From a virus, in IMG/VR virus record IMGVR_UViG_3300031565_000394, positions 1 to 23,141 of that record: a stretch of 23,141 nt of DNA; one strand, given 5' to 3'. The translations under genes were made by a program, and so were the position numbers. The notes beneath the pieces are model-generated. The model saw only the letters and a program-made list of their open reading frames with translations, did no database searches and was not told where the DNA came from. Shown one piece after another: positions 8,801 to 17,176 of the stretch (its first letter is position 1; each line of letters begins with the position of its first letter).

Positions 8801-11793
8801 ATGCAACTATGCCAGTAAATTCTGATGAATTTAGAGCTTATGATACAGATGCAGGTGCTACTACAGAATTCACACAGTTCTTTGGAATTGATTTTGATTT
8901 TAAAAACTATAAAGCTCTTATGCAGGCTAAAAATGCTATTGATCCAAATTCTGGAGCAAATGAAGATGCAGTATTATTTAGATCAACTGTTTGGGGTAGT
9001 TCTGGTGAAGAATATCGCGTTGGATATTTCTATCCAAGTGCAGCTAATCAATCTATCACTAGTACAGTAATTATCGGTGAAACAATAAACACTAGAATTA
9101 TCTTAGAATCCGGTGCAGCCGTAACAAACAATATTGATGGAACAACAGAGTGGGATGTAACTATTACTCCAAACACTCCAGTTGCTGGTGTTGAAGAAGT
9201 TACTTATTCTTGGAATAGCGTAGGTGCTGACCCTACAATGACAACTCTTGCGCCTGGTCACTATGTGACAATCAATAATAGCGGTGAGTTTAATCCGGCT
9301 AACACTGGTACTTATAGAATTTCTTTTGCCAATTCAACTTCATTTACTATTCGTAGACCAAATGGAGAAGGCGTTGCAGAAATCAATAGAGCAAATCTTA
9401 CAACTACTACTGTTTCTCTTTATCAAAATTCAGATACAACTGCTCAAGAAGTTGCCGACTATATAGCTAGTGATCTTTCAGATTTCTTTACAGCAACTGT
9501 GTTAGACGATAATGGAACTTCTGGCGCTGGTGTTATTGGTTTAAGTACCTATGAAGACAATAATTTTGCTTCTGGAACAGATTTTGTTCAGTTAGTTGAT
9601 GGCCTTAACTGGGTTAATACCAGTGATCTCCCTGCAGTTGCACCAAATGGTCAATTTGAACTTAAAAGAACTCTTGTTCTTCCAAACTTTAATACTAATA
9701 CATTAGACGCATATGCTTTTAACGATGGTGAAGAGATAAGATTGGTACCAACTACAACTGCACAGGTAAGGGATTTCATATCAGTACTTGCAGTAACTGG
9801 TATTACAACTTTAGGTGACGTTACAACTTCTGCTAGAGATAGACAGCTTCAAATTGCTACAGATGTATTAGGTTCTGGTGGAGCAGTTCTTGTTTCAGGT
9901 GGAACAGGTAACAATGCCCAAACACAAGTTGTAGGTGTTACACAAGTAATAGCCGGAACTAACTTTTCTAAAACAACTATTAGTAAGTCAGGCCTTAATG
10001 GTTTTTCTGGTGGAAGTATAGTTAAGCTAGAAGCTAGTAATAAACAAAGAAAATCAACTGGTATTAGTTTTACAACTAACGCCACAGCAACTCCAAATAC
10101 TCCACTGCCTACAAGTTCTATTGTTGAACTTGGTAATAGAGATCTTGCAGATAGATATTTCGGTCAACCTAGAAATGCACCTAGAACTCGTGGTCGAGCT
10201 TTTCACGTAGAACAACAGGGTATTTTAGTTTGTATTTCATGGGATGGTGTTACAGGCGCTAATCCTCTTTTTACTAAGTCTGTAGATATTAATGATGTAG
10301 CTGTAGGAGATATCTCAGTATTTTACAATAATGATTTCTTAGCTACTGAATATACTATCACAAGTGGTAGTAGAAACTTTAATGAAACTCAAATTGGCGA
10401 TTCAATGACTATTACTGGTTTTGCAACTGCAGCCAACAATGGAACCTTTATTGTAAGAGGTGTTTCTGACGATGGACTTACAGTTAGCGTAACCAATACA
10501 AATGGGGTAGATGAAGCATCTACTACTATCGGTATAGGCAATGTTTCTTTTAATACAGAAGTTAGTGAAGGAGATACCGTAGAGATTGGTAGTCCATTTG
10601 CTAATCTTAACCAAGGTATTTACAGAGTTATTCGCAGATACGAAGATAGTATTTATATTGAAAATAATTCTTCAGTTGAAGAACGTGTAGTTATTGCCGA
10701 TAATCTTAGAAGCCTTGGCTTTGATGCTACAACTCAATTTGACGTAACAGTTCCAGGTAATATGCGTATTGAATGGAATACTACTGGTACCGCTCCTACT
10801 TTAGAAAATGCTAGAATGGGTGATGTTGTTAGAGTTGGTACGGCTTTTGCTGCAGCCAATCAAGGCGACTATATGGTAGCAGATTCTGGTAGTAATTATA
10901 TTGAACTACAAAATGCTGCTGCAACTCCAGAAGCCGCTGTCACTGTAAGTGGTGTTGGCGGAGATGTTCTTGAGGCTCAAATTCCTTCAATGAAATTTAG
11001 TGAATATGATGCGACAATACCTGGAGATAACTTTATAATTTCTGGAAACGTACTGGGTTCAAATAACCAAGGTATATACCCAGTAGTTGAAACTCTTTCC
11101 AAAACAAGAGTTGTTGTAGACGGTATCTTAGATGTAGTTGCAGTTCCGATTCAACTTAATGATCTATTTACTCAAGTATATTCAGAAGAAGGCACAGCCT
11201 ATACTGGCTACAAAAAGATCCGAACTCTTGCTAGTAATCCAGCAAATGCTTTACAAACATGTTTGGTATTTGAAGGCACAAGTCAGTCAAATAAAATCAA
11301 TGCTCCTGCAAGTGTATTGATTACTGCACAGAGTAAACTAGAATTTCCTGAACAAACTACAACTGGCTTTGACTCTTATAAATATCACACTGGGCTTCTT
11401 GCAGAATCTAATAAAATTGTTTATGGAGACCCAAGAGATACTACAACTTATCCAGGTGTAGGTGCCGCAGGTGCTGAGATTTTTATAGAACCTCCTTTGA
11501 TTAAGCGTATTGAAATTTCCATTAATGTTCGAGTTAATACTGGTACACCTTTCGCCAGGGTAACAGAAGAAGTGAGAAATGCAATTGCTGCATTAATCAA
11601 CTCAAGTCCGATTGGAACATCAATTGCAATTTCAGATATTATTTCTCAAGTAAATTCAGTGCCTGGTATTAAAGCTGTTTCAATCAGTTCTCCAGCGTAT
11701 GATCCAAATAACGATGTGATTGCAGTTAATCCATCAGAAAAACCATTCATCTTAGATATTGTAAATGATATCGATGTAAGTAAGGTTGAGTAA
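5830..11793 (+). CDS. Giant baseplate J-like (gp6-type) wedge protein
   Basis: At 1987 residues this is several times the usual length of baseplate J proteins (about 300-450 aa; T4 gp6 about 660). The N-terminus (SYEQILGDMLATYI ... ESEALKRIAEEE) and the J signature around residues 230-285 (GLDGNVPRNAI ... VTNPNPFTTGRSEESDEEIR) are typical. The C-terminal about 145 residues (DTTTYPGVGAAGAEIFIEPP, then RIEISINVRV ... IGTSIAISDIISQVNSVPGI) are the normal J ending. Between about residues 300 and 1840 lies a huge beta-rich insertion. It contains repeated modules of the type 'GD.v.I...F...N.G.Y.V' near residues 1141, 1522, 1580, 1663 and 1731, and 'aeeva..I ... ng..I.LS' segments. GGGAGC at 5820 gives a ribosome site. 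The stop overlaps the next start (TAATG). It probably forms the wedge ring, with the insertion decorating the baseplate rim or anchoring fibres (inference). Confidence 0.88.
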   Translation: MAKFPNPKSYEQILGDMLATYISKIGVNDLNVGSAVTSFFESMAQAVYRSSGDTFSILRDYSVDRAESEALKRIAEEERVFPIPARVATGRITITDTSFEKVVTKVYQGSPPPNIGSNTINVSDAAEFTATGSIIIGRGTPNVEGPIFYSSITNVGSFDVINLSTPTTKYHNNTESVILAQGGVRIIPIGTVVQTIGGGSSPETNFSTTQVATILNGETQVVNVPVAAQEPGLDGNVPRNAIREFTSSPFTGATVTNPNPFTTGRSEESDEEIRIRIKKQRISKGLGTATAVKSAVLGAQANDENAIVTSNEILSTGNKTTLFIDNGQGYEEATAGVGLEFIVDSALGGEQFFQLATGGSQTSIAKAFLLSSNISPYDISGTDRLAITVGGILSEHVFASTDFRSEGTADAYEVVASINANSNISFSARTVNNGTQVTLSAKEETDEFIQKTTPTTGNDAGIALGIAINEVETVKLFKNKTALSRNGRSAVVESENQNDWSNTITDGETLIIAVDNTQPITYTINNSDFASEGTHTTVSKNNTLQSWINVLNTKITGATATINGNRIVLSSNLDTDARAAINIDSASTLVSKGVFSLAKGLTAEGKEADFTLSRNTAQIKLTAPLEAGDSLTAGSDATEGTIQSGQILGGNVVLATDAELWFLVDNQSASIIESGVTSDSFLTVLKQPSNILRFRSNQTNAFGNIQSGDYMVIWSDEISAVNRVEGRVYAVGTSLVANDYVDIKLTSAEYALAVAEGPVIFLEGLAFLRSEVPPQKVDIAANAYLISEIANEIENQLIGVNTATENDEFIILSTNNKQITGSLLLLTLNESAKNLNFETGDLGVSNDSLIGFVTADLSGSEMPLFIHSSFTSDQFADPPNTSIANLDSTLDLDVAGVDPNAFIAMQHPYLNGGSYILDAQGADEKVLIDNIAGTAIDIDESKTIRRVRSGDRYYLLNTLDIGHNDNLTIVLDSDAANKTFPIKLYRRAITNATMPVNSDEFRAYDTDAGATTEFTQFFGIDFDFKNYKALMQAKNAIDPNSGANEDAVLFRSTVWGSSGEEYRVGYFYPSAANQSITSTVIIGETINTRIILESGAAVTNNIDGTTEWDVTITPNTPVAGVEEVTYSWNSVGADPTMTTLAPGHYVTINNSGEFNPANTGTYRISFANSTSFTIRRPNGEGVAEINRANLTTTTVSLYQNSDTTAQEVADYIASDLSDFFTATVLDDNGTSGAGVIGLSTYEDNNFASGTDFVQLVDGLNWVNTSDLPAVAPNGQFELKRTLVLPNFNTNTLDAYAFNDGEEIRLVPTTTAQVRDFISVLAVTGITTLGDVTTSARDRQLQIATDVLGSGGAVLVSGGTGNNAQTQVVGVTQVIAGTNFSKTTISKSGLNGFSGGSIVKLEASNKQRKSTGISFTTNATATPNTPLPTSSIVELGNRDLADRYFGQPRNAPRTRGRAFHVEQQGILVCISWDGVTGANPLFTKSVDINDVAVGDISVFYNNDFLATEYTITSGSRNFNETQIGDSMTITGFATAANNGTFIVRGVSDDGLTVSVTNTNGVDEASTTIGIGNVSFNTEVSEGDTVEIGSPFANLNQGIYRVIRRYEDSIYIENNSSVEERVVIADNLRSLGFDATTQFDVTVPGNMRIEWNTTGTAPTLENARMGDVVRVGTAFAAANQGDYMVADSGSNYIELQNAAATPEAAVTVSGVGGDVLEAQIPSMKFSEYDATIPGDNFIISGNVLGSNNQGIYPVVETLSKTRVVVDGILDVVAVPIQLNDLFTQVYSEEGTAYTGYKKIRTLASNPANALQTCLVFEGTSQSNKINAPASVLITAQSKLEFPEQTTTGFDSYKYHTGLLAESNKIVYGDPRDTTTYPGVGAAGAEIFIEPPLIKRIEISINVRVNTGTPFARVTEEVRNAIAALINSSPIGTSIAISDIISQVNSVPGIKAVSISSPAYDPNNDVIAVNPSEKPFILDIVNDIDVSKVE
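9439..9458 (+). repeat. 20-bp segment shared between J-like and 537-aa genes, copy 1
   Basis: The 20 bases ACTGCTCAAGAAGTTGCCGA occur here in the J-like gene and again at 12264-12283 in the next gene, in the same reading frame (TAQEVAD). Identity down to the wobble bases inside otherwise diverged modules suggests a duplicated or recombining domain rather than only protein-level similarity. Confidence 0.6.
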
Positions 11794-13406
11794 TGGCCGA
11801 TGATTTAGACGCAGCGAAAAAACGGCTGCGAGCTTATTTAAATCCAAGTATTCGTGGTAAGAATACAGATGCTATCATAGACTCTTTGTCTACTGGTGCA
11901 TGTCATTTAATTGACAATGTAGAGGCCATTAATGACTCTCTATATATAGTTACGGCTCAAGGTAGGTATTTGGACCAAAGACTTGCTGATAGAGATTTAA
12001 CCAGACCTGACAATGTTGGGTTATCCGATGAAGTATTTCGTGAGATTGGTATTGAAGTTTCTAACAGAAAACAAGTTAGAGATTTACTACTTAATATACT
12101 TCGCGTTATATATGGAGAAGAATTTACAAGAGCTACACTAAACTCTAGTGAGCTTGAAACATATGCTCTTCTTGATGGTGACAATTTAATTATACAATAT
12201 GATGATCAAGAAGTTGTTGAGGTATTTTTCTCAACTGCTCAGTTTACAAATATAAATGCAGCTACTGCTCAAGAAGTTGCCGATTCTATTACAAAAGAGA
12301 TTCGTAGACTTGGTAGAACTGGCTCTGCTATTGTTAAAGATAATGGCGCTGGACCTTTTGTTCAGTTAATTTCTGAAACAGATGGTCCATCTTCTACTGT
12401 AAAAGTACTTGGTGGAAGAGCACAGAATGAACTTAAGTTTCAAGAAATCAGACCAACATCTGGACTCGCTGCTACACAATGGACTTTTGAATCTGTTGCT
12501 GGTGGTTTATTCAGACTTAGATGGACTGGTGGACCTGACCCATCTATTGGTAAGGTTAGAGAAAACGACTATGTAAATGTTTTTGGCTCTGGCTTTGACG
12601 ATGACAATAAGGGTACTTTTACATTAGTAAATGTACAAAGTGGTTTAGTTAACGAGGCTTATGTTGAATTTGAAAATCCAGTTGGTGTTCCAGAAACTCA
12701 GCTTCAAGGTACTTTAGACGGTGTATTATTTTTCAATCCACTTAGATCTACTATAAATAGCAAAACTAGCTTTGCATCTTTGTTTCAGGTTTCAGCAAGT
12801 ATTTTAGAAATTTTTATTCCGGCTACAACTAGAGTTGTTCGTCGTGATAGAAAAGGTGCAGCACATTTACAGACTTCAGGCCCATCGGTACCAGATAGTG
12901 AAGGCCCATACGCCTGGGATACATCAAAAGGCTTTATTGTAGGTCAAGAAGAGTGCGAAACAACTCAGATAGTCGATTCAGGCTCAACACATATTATAGA
13001 AGTTGATGATTCGTCAGATATAACTGATGAGCCTGGTTTTTTAGTTTTTGGATTCGGAACCTCTCTAGAAGAAGGGCCAGTGCCTTATACAGCAAGACCT
13101 TCTTCTACTACTTTAATTTTAGACCCATCGTATACGTTTGAAAACGTACATGCTGCTGGTACAAATGTGACATTAATTGCTCAGAACTATGTTTTCGAGC
13201 CAGCAAAAGATGCAACAGATTTTCCATTTTATATTACAGATGTTGTATCAGGTCGCTTTTATGCAGAAGAATTAATAGCACTTGTGGCGGCTACAGGCAT
13301 TAATGTAATTATTACAGTTCTCTATCCTGGTGACGAAGGTCTCGGTAAGTGGGGAGATAACGTAGATTCTGAGAAATTTTACGTTTGGGGAGAAGATCCT
13401 TCTTAA
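11793..13406 (+). CDS. Second baseplate wedge-type protein (position of tail protein I)
   Basis: This 537-residue protein is translationally coupled to the J-like gene: its ATG overlaps that gene's TAA at 11793. The N-terminal about 110 residues are helical and resemble the start of J/gp6-like proteins (LNPSIRGKNTDAIIDSL ... TAQGRYLDQRLADRDLTRPD ... LSDEVFREIGI). Residues about 150-210 hold an 'ATAQEVADSITKEIRR ... VQLIS' module, and residues about 256-300 a 'ENDYVNVFGSGF ... NKGTF' module. Both are also present in the giant J protein. The C-terminus is beta-rich and ends in a compact domain (FYAEELIALVAATGINVIITVLYPGDEG). Its place directly after J is that of gpI in P2-like order, but its sequence does not look like gpI. 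A wedge component contacting the J-like protein is the likeliest role. Confidence 0.72.
   Translation: MADDLDAAKKRLRAYLNPSIRGKNTDAIIDSLSTGACHLIDNVEAINDSLYIVTAQGRYLDQRLADRDLTRPDNVGLSDEVFREIGIEVSNRKQVRDLLLNILRVIYGEEFTRATLNSSELETYALLDGDNLIIQYDDQEVVEVFFSTAQFTNINAATAQEVADSITKEIRRLGRTGSAIVKDNGAGPFVQLISETDGPSSTVKVLGGRAQNELKFQEIRPTSGLAATQWTFESVAGGLFRLRWTGGPDPSIGKVRENDYVNVFGSGFDDDNKGTFTLVNVQSGLVNEAYVEFENPVGVPETQLQGTLDGVLFFNPLRSTINSKTSFASLFQVSASILEIFIPATTRVVRRDRKGAAHLQTSGPSVPDSEGPYAWDTSKGFIVGQEECETTQIVDSGSTHIIEVDDSSDITDEPGFLVFGFGTSLEEGPVPYTARPSSTTLILDPSYTFENVHAAGTNVTLIAQNYVFEPAKDATDFPFYITDVVSGRFYAEELIALVAATGINVIITVLYPGDEGLGKWGDNVDSEKFYVWGEDPS
12264..12283 (+). repeat. 20-bp segment shared between J-like and 537-aa genes, copy 2
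   Basis: This is the second exact copy of the 20-base segment at 9439-9458, here at the TAQEVAD motif of the 537-aa protein. The flanking bases differ on both sides. Confidence 0.6.
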
Positions 13407-13414
13407 GGAATATT

Positions 13415-13840
13415 ATGGCTAGATCAATAATTTTAAAAGGTGCAGAGTGTAAATTATATATAGGCGGCAAGCTTTATTCAGAAGTTCGCAGTTTAAATTA
13501 CACAATTGACTACGGTGAGCAAGAGATCTATGGCATAGACTCTCCTTATCCTCAAGAGATAGCCACTACAAGGACTTCTGTACAAGGAAGTATAGCCGGA
13601 GTAAGGGTTAAATATAGTGGCGGCACACAAGGTGCTGGAGCCAGACCGAAGATCAATGAGATCTTAAATGGAGCCTATGTCTCTATTAGAGTACAAGATA
13701 GGTTTACTGGACAAGATATTTTATTTGTACCTCAAGCAAAGGTTACAAACGAAAGTATCTCTATTGCAGCTAAAGGAATAGTTAATTTAAGTTTTGGATT
13801 TAAGGGAATAATTCCATATGGTGAAACTGAACTTGCATAA
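13415..13840 (+). CDS. Tail-tube-like structural protein
   Basis: This is a 141-residue beta-rich protein. The start at 13415 (MARSIILKGAE) is preferred over the in-frame ATG at 13385, which lies inside the previous gene: an AAGGAA ribosome site (13405-13410) sits at the right distance only from 13415. The pattern 'EVRSLNYTIDYGEQEIYGIDSPYPQEIATT' then 'SVQGSIAGVRV' and a C-terminal 'AAKGIVNLSFGFKGIIPYG' resembles phage tail-tube-fold proteins (XkdM/gp19 type), which have a similar size of about 140-170 aa. Such folds also serve as baseplate-tube adaptors and tail-completion proteins. Position after the wedge genes and not beside a sheath gene makes a tube-initiator or adaptor role as likely as the main tube. 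The fold call is by pattern only. Confidence 0.6.
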   Translation: MARSIILKGAECKLYIGGKLYSEVRSLNYTIDYGEQEIYGIDSPYPQEIATTRTSVQGSIAGVRVKYSGGTQGAGARPKINEILNGAYVSIRVQDRFTGQDILFVPQAKVTNESISIAAKGIVNLSFGFKGIIPYGETELA

Positions 13841-13967
13841 GTGATTTCAGGTACTTAACTGAATAATGAAGATAAGATCTAATAAGTATTGAAAATTTCA
13901 ATCTTTAGAGTAAGTTCTTCTCTTCGAGTCCACTTAATCGTGGAGAATAAATTATAAAGGAAATCAA
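13841..13967. other. Intergenic leader with short inverted repeats
   Basis: This is the longest non-coding stretch of the plus-strand block (127 bp). It holds three short symmetric elements: TTCAG/CTGAA at 13846-13863, ATTGAAA-A-TTTCAAT at 13888-13902, and TCCAC-ttaatc-GTGGA at 13929-13944. AATCTTTA at 13900-13907 repeats the arm found at 3030-3037. None is followed by a T run, so a simple Rho-independent terminator is not supported. It probably holds a promoter or RNA-processing site for the fibre block. AAAGGA before ATG 13968 is the ribosome site. Confidence 0.4.
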
Positions 13968-16736
13968 ATGGCCGTAAGACGCTCCCAAAATTGGCTTAAT
14001 CAACAAAGGGTTGATGTTCCGCACCTTCGGGCTGTGGAATCTGCTGTACGAAACGACTTTGACGAGTTGATTGGTGCTTTCGCCATAGGTGAAAGTAAAT
14101 CTTACATTATTCGTGGCTTTGAACTCAATATGGTCGGAGCTATTGGTTCGTCTGCGACTAGTCTACAGATGATTGTAGACGGTGCTGCTCTTTTTCATGG
14201 AGCTTCTGATGAGTCTGGTACATTTTTTCAAGTACCTGAAGGCACTTCAAATGAAGTTTTAAGCTCTACAACCAATACAAAAATTGATGGTTCTTTTACT
14301 CCAAGCGCATTAAACTATGTCGGTATAGAGTTTACAAGACAAGTAGACGATGCGACTAGCGCACAGATCTTTTTATGGAATCCAACTAATAAAACTGAAA
14401 TTTCTAAAACTACTCCTTTGGCTCAAACCTTCGATTATAAGGTAGTTATTACATCATCTGTCTGGGCTGCAAATGTACTTCCAATTTCAATTGTAGAGAC
14501 TGATACTTCAAACAATGTTATTGCAGTTCAAGACCGTAGACCAATGCTTTTCAGACTTGGTTCTGGCGGTGTTGGCACTCCAGATCCATTCCATATATAT
14601 CCTTGGACTAATGATGCTGAAGGTCGAGTAGAAAATTTCTGGGAAAGCTCTTCTTCTACATCACCATTTCGCGGTGGTGATAAGCAGATTTTACACTTTA
14701 AAGAGTGGGCTGACTCAGTTATGTCCAATCTACTTGAAGTTAAAGGTACAACTTATTGGTATTCTGAAAACCCAGCCGGATCATTAACAAAAATGAGAGG
14801 AGATCTTTCTCTTCTTCAAATGACTGGTACTGGTAAATACGTCCACAGTGAAGTGACTGCAGGCCAAATGAACTGGACTAGTAATCTAAAGCTTCATTAT
14901 GTTGGCTCTAGACTCACTTATACAATTAACGGAAATGCTTCTAGCACCGATGTTATTCTTGCAGACAATCAAGTTGCATATTTTAACATTGTTCGTGATG
15001 TTGATATTATTCCAAATCTTGTTTATGTAAATAGTTCAGCCGTTGTAACCTCTGTTGGTGCAGTTGCTTGGACTGGTAATGTTTTAGCTGGCGATTTTAT
15101 TAAACTTAAATCTGAAGATGATACTAGATATTTTAAACTTCTATCCGTTGACTCTGCATCTCAAGTAACCCTTACAGAAGTTTATGATGGAACTACAACT
15201 GGTTCTTCTGGTATAGAAGCTCAGTATGCATGGGGTAGTTACGAAACTAACGCAACTCCTAGTACTGACAGACATATACAAATTGCAAATAGAGAAGATG
15301 TGCCTTTTGATTCAGAAGTATATTGGTTATACTTACGATCAGATAATGGTGAGTCTACTGCACGAATTTATATTCGCGGAGCAAGCGGTGGAGAATTACA
15401 ACAAGGTGAAGATAGAGAAATCTCTGATAATACAACCCTTGATCTTCTTGACTACATGGGTTCTCAAAGTGAAGTAGATACTGATCCAGATTATACTAAC
15501 GCCATTCAAGCTGGTATTAAAGAAGAAACCTTAGTTGTTGTAGATTCTGCTGCTAATTTAACTAGCGGTCAATACATGACTCTTAATTCTGCTTTAGATA
15601 CTAGAACATTCTATGTCTGGGTAAATATCGATGCTGCTGATGGTAATCCATACCCTGCAGGTCTTGAAGCAATTGAAATACCCTTAACTGGTGCAGATAG
15701 TAACTTAACCGTTGCTGCTGCTTTTGTTTCAGTTATCGATGCTCTGGGCGAATTTAATGTTGCAAATAACTTTGATGGCAGTGTAACTATTGTCAACTCT
15801 CAAGTTGGTGCCGCTACAGATGCTGCAAATGTTGATTTAGGTGGAGCCGCTGCTGTTAGTACACCTACAGATGGTGTTGGCGCTTATAACCACGTACTTG
15901 TTGATGACGAAAACCTTACTAAAGGTGAGAAAAGATTAGATCAAGCAATCGGTGTTATACAAGCTGCTTTAGATACCGATCCGTATGAAGAAATGGTTAC
16001 GGTTGTTGCAGGTGCGCCTGCAAATGATCAAGAAGCTACAGGTCCAGTAGTTGCTGGAACAAGTGTTAAGATTCCATATAATACTAGAAACGGAAATGTT
16101 CAGGAAACATATGTTCCAACAGAAGCCGATCTAGTTGTTTTCTTAAACGGACAAAGACTTTGTGTTGGAGCAGATTATGTTGAATCTTCTACGACTGAGG
16201 TACAATTTAATTTTGAATTAGTAATTGACGATATAGTTAAATTTACAAAAGCAGAAGTTATCGGTGCCGTAGGCAGTGGTGGAACTTCTGTTGGTGTAAA
16301 TCTTGGATCTAATTTAAATGCTGATGTTTTTAAACAGACAATAGGAAACCAACTTCAGTTTAGAAGACTCGAAGAAGGTTCTGGCGTTACTATAGTTGAG
16401 AGTGCTGATAAAATTACTATAAGCTCTTCACCTACAGTTGGGGTTAAGAATGTTGTTACAGTAAATGGGGCTAATTACTCAGCAACATCTGCTGACGATG
16501 CTGTTCTTGTAATTAATAACGGAGTTGATGTTACGATTACTCTACCCGATGCAGCTACTGTTCCAGGTTTAGAATTGGATATTAAGAAAATTGCTTCAGG
16601 AAACACTTTATTTATTAAATCAGTTTTTGGACAAGAATTAGACGGTATAGATATTGATGCCTCACCGCATGCCGTAGCTATTACGAATGAAAACACCACT
16701 GTTTTAAGTAACGGTGCTAACTGGTTTATACTGTAG
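13968..16736 (+). CDS. Baseplate/tail-fibre connector-type protein
   Basis: This 922-residue beta-rich virion protein lacks a signal peptide. The N-terminal about 200 residues (RSQNWLNQQRVDVPHLRAVE ... SALNYVGIEFTRQ ... IFLWNP) resemble the baseplate-attachment part of large phage fibre or neck proteins. A module at about 520-620 (TFYVWVNIDAADGNPYPAGL ... VAAAFVSVIDAL ... VTIVNSQVG) is common in such proteins. Residues about 710-765 (DLVVFLNGQRLCVGADYVES ... DDIVKFTKAE) match a frequent fibre motif 'vflNGq...gaDY'. The last about 95 residues (VVTVNGANYSATSADDAVLV ... ITLPDA ... GANWFIL) look like the C-terminal trimer or tip domain of fibres. It has its own leader and is the first gene of the fibre block. 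Its likely role is to link baseplate and fibres or to be a short fibre; which of the two cannot be decided. Confidence 0.72.
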   Translation: MAVRRSQNWLNQQRVDVPHLRAVESAVRNDFDELIGAFAIGESKSYIIRGFELNMVGAIGSSATSLQMIVDGAALFHGASDESGTFFQVPEGTSNEVLSSTTNTKIDGSFTPSALNYVGIEFTRQVDDATSAQIFLWNPTNKTEISKTTPLAQTFDYKVVITSSVWAANVLPISIVETDTSNNVIAVQDRRPMLFRLGSGGVGTPDPFHIYPWTNDAEGRVENFWESSSSTSPFRGGDKQILHFKEWADSVMSNLLEVKGTTYWYSENPAGSLTKMRGDLSLLQMTGTGKYVHSEVTAGQMNWTSNLKLHYVGSRLTYTINGNASSTDVILADNQVAYFNIVRDVDIIPNLVYVNSSAVVTSVGAVAWTGNVLAGDFIKLKSEDDTRYFKLLSVDSASQVTLTEVYDGTTTGSSGIEAQYAWGSYETNATPSTDRHIQIANREDVPFDSEVYWLYLRSDNGESTARIYIRGASGGELQQGEDREISDNTTLDLLDYMGSQSEVDTDPDYTNAIQAGIKEETLVVVDSAANLTSGQYMTLNSALDTRTFYVWVNIDAADGNPYPAGLEAIEIPLTGADSNLTVAAAFVSVIDALGEFNVANNFDGSVTIVNSQVGAATDAANVDLGGAAAVSTPTDGVGAYNHVLVDDENLTKGEKRLDQAIGVIQAALDTDPYEEMVTVVAGAPANDQEATGPVVAGTSVKIPYNTRNGNVQETYVPTEADLVVFLNGQRLCVGADYVESSTTEVQFNFELVIDDIVKFTKAEVIGAVGSGGTSVGVNLGSNLNADVFKQTIGNQLQFRRLEEGSGVTIVESADKITISSSPTVGVKNVVTVNGANYSATSADDAVLVINNGVDVTITLPDAATVPGLELDIKKIASGNTLFIKSVFGQELDGIDIDASPHAVAITNENTTVLSNGANWFIL

Positions 16737-16743
16737 GATTATT

Positions 16744-17175
16744 ATGAGCTTTAGACCATACAATCAGCTTACAGCTTCAGGGGTTCAAGACGTTAGAGCC
16801 AACAATACTGGTGTATCTATTGATAAAGCAGTTCCAGTTAGAATTAATGCTTCTGGAGAACTAGATTTTATTAATGTTTCTACTGAGGCTCAAGCCTTAA
16901 GTGTTTCTGGTGTAGCAGCACAGACAATTCTCGATGGTACTACTGGAAGTTTTTTAAGTTCTGGAAAAATTGAGGATGTTTCGACTTCAGCTATTTTTGG
17001 TGACACTGTATATATTTCAAAGGCTGGTATTTTAACTAATATCAAACCAGCCATTGGTGTTAGCGGCTTTATTGCTGGAGACTTTGTAATATCAGTAGGG
17101 GTTATAGCAAAGAACGAATCAAATCCAATTTTAAAAGATTTGATTATTAATATAGATGTAAAAGGGCAGTTATAA
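16744..17175 (+). CDS. Small beta-rich fibre-region protein
   Basis: This is a 143-residue protein. The start at 16744 (MSFRPYNQLTAS) is chosen over an in-frame ATG at 16714 inside the previous gene, because AGGA at 16735-16738 is spaced for 16744. The sequence has short beta strands with 'GDTVYISKAGILT' and 'GFIAGDFVISVGVIAKNES', a layout that recalls small phage decoration or DUF2190-like folds. There is no signal or membrane segment. It is packed between the 922-aa and 691-aa genes (7 bp and 1 bp gaps), so it is probably co-translated with them. It could cap or decorate a fibre, or assist assembly. The family is not firmly recognised. Confidence 0.65.
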   Translation: MSFRPYNQLTASGVQDVRANNTGVSIDKAVPVRINASGELDFINVSTEAQALSVSGVAAQTILDGTTGSFLSSGKIEDVSTSAIFGDTVYISKAGILTNIKPAIGVSGFIAGDFVISVGVIAKNESNPILKDLIINIDVKGQL

Positions 17176-17176
17176 T

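Noticed and set aside
13385-13414. Upstream ATG for the tube-like protein
   Set aside because: It lies within the previous gene and lacks a ribosome site, while 13415 has AAGGAA at the right spacing.
13846-13863. Hairpin after the tube-like gene as a Rho-independent terminator
   Set aside because: The stem is only 5 bp with a mismatch inside, is not GC-rich and is not followed by a T run.
16714-16743. Upstream ATG for the 143-aa protein
   Set aside because: It lies within the previous gene's last codons. AGGA at 16735-16738 fits the start at 16744 instead.
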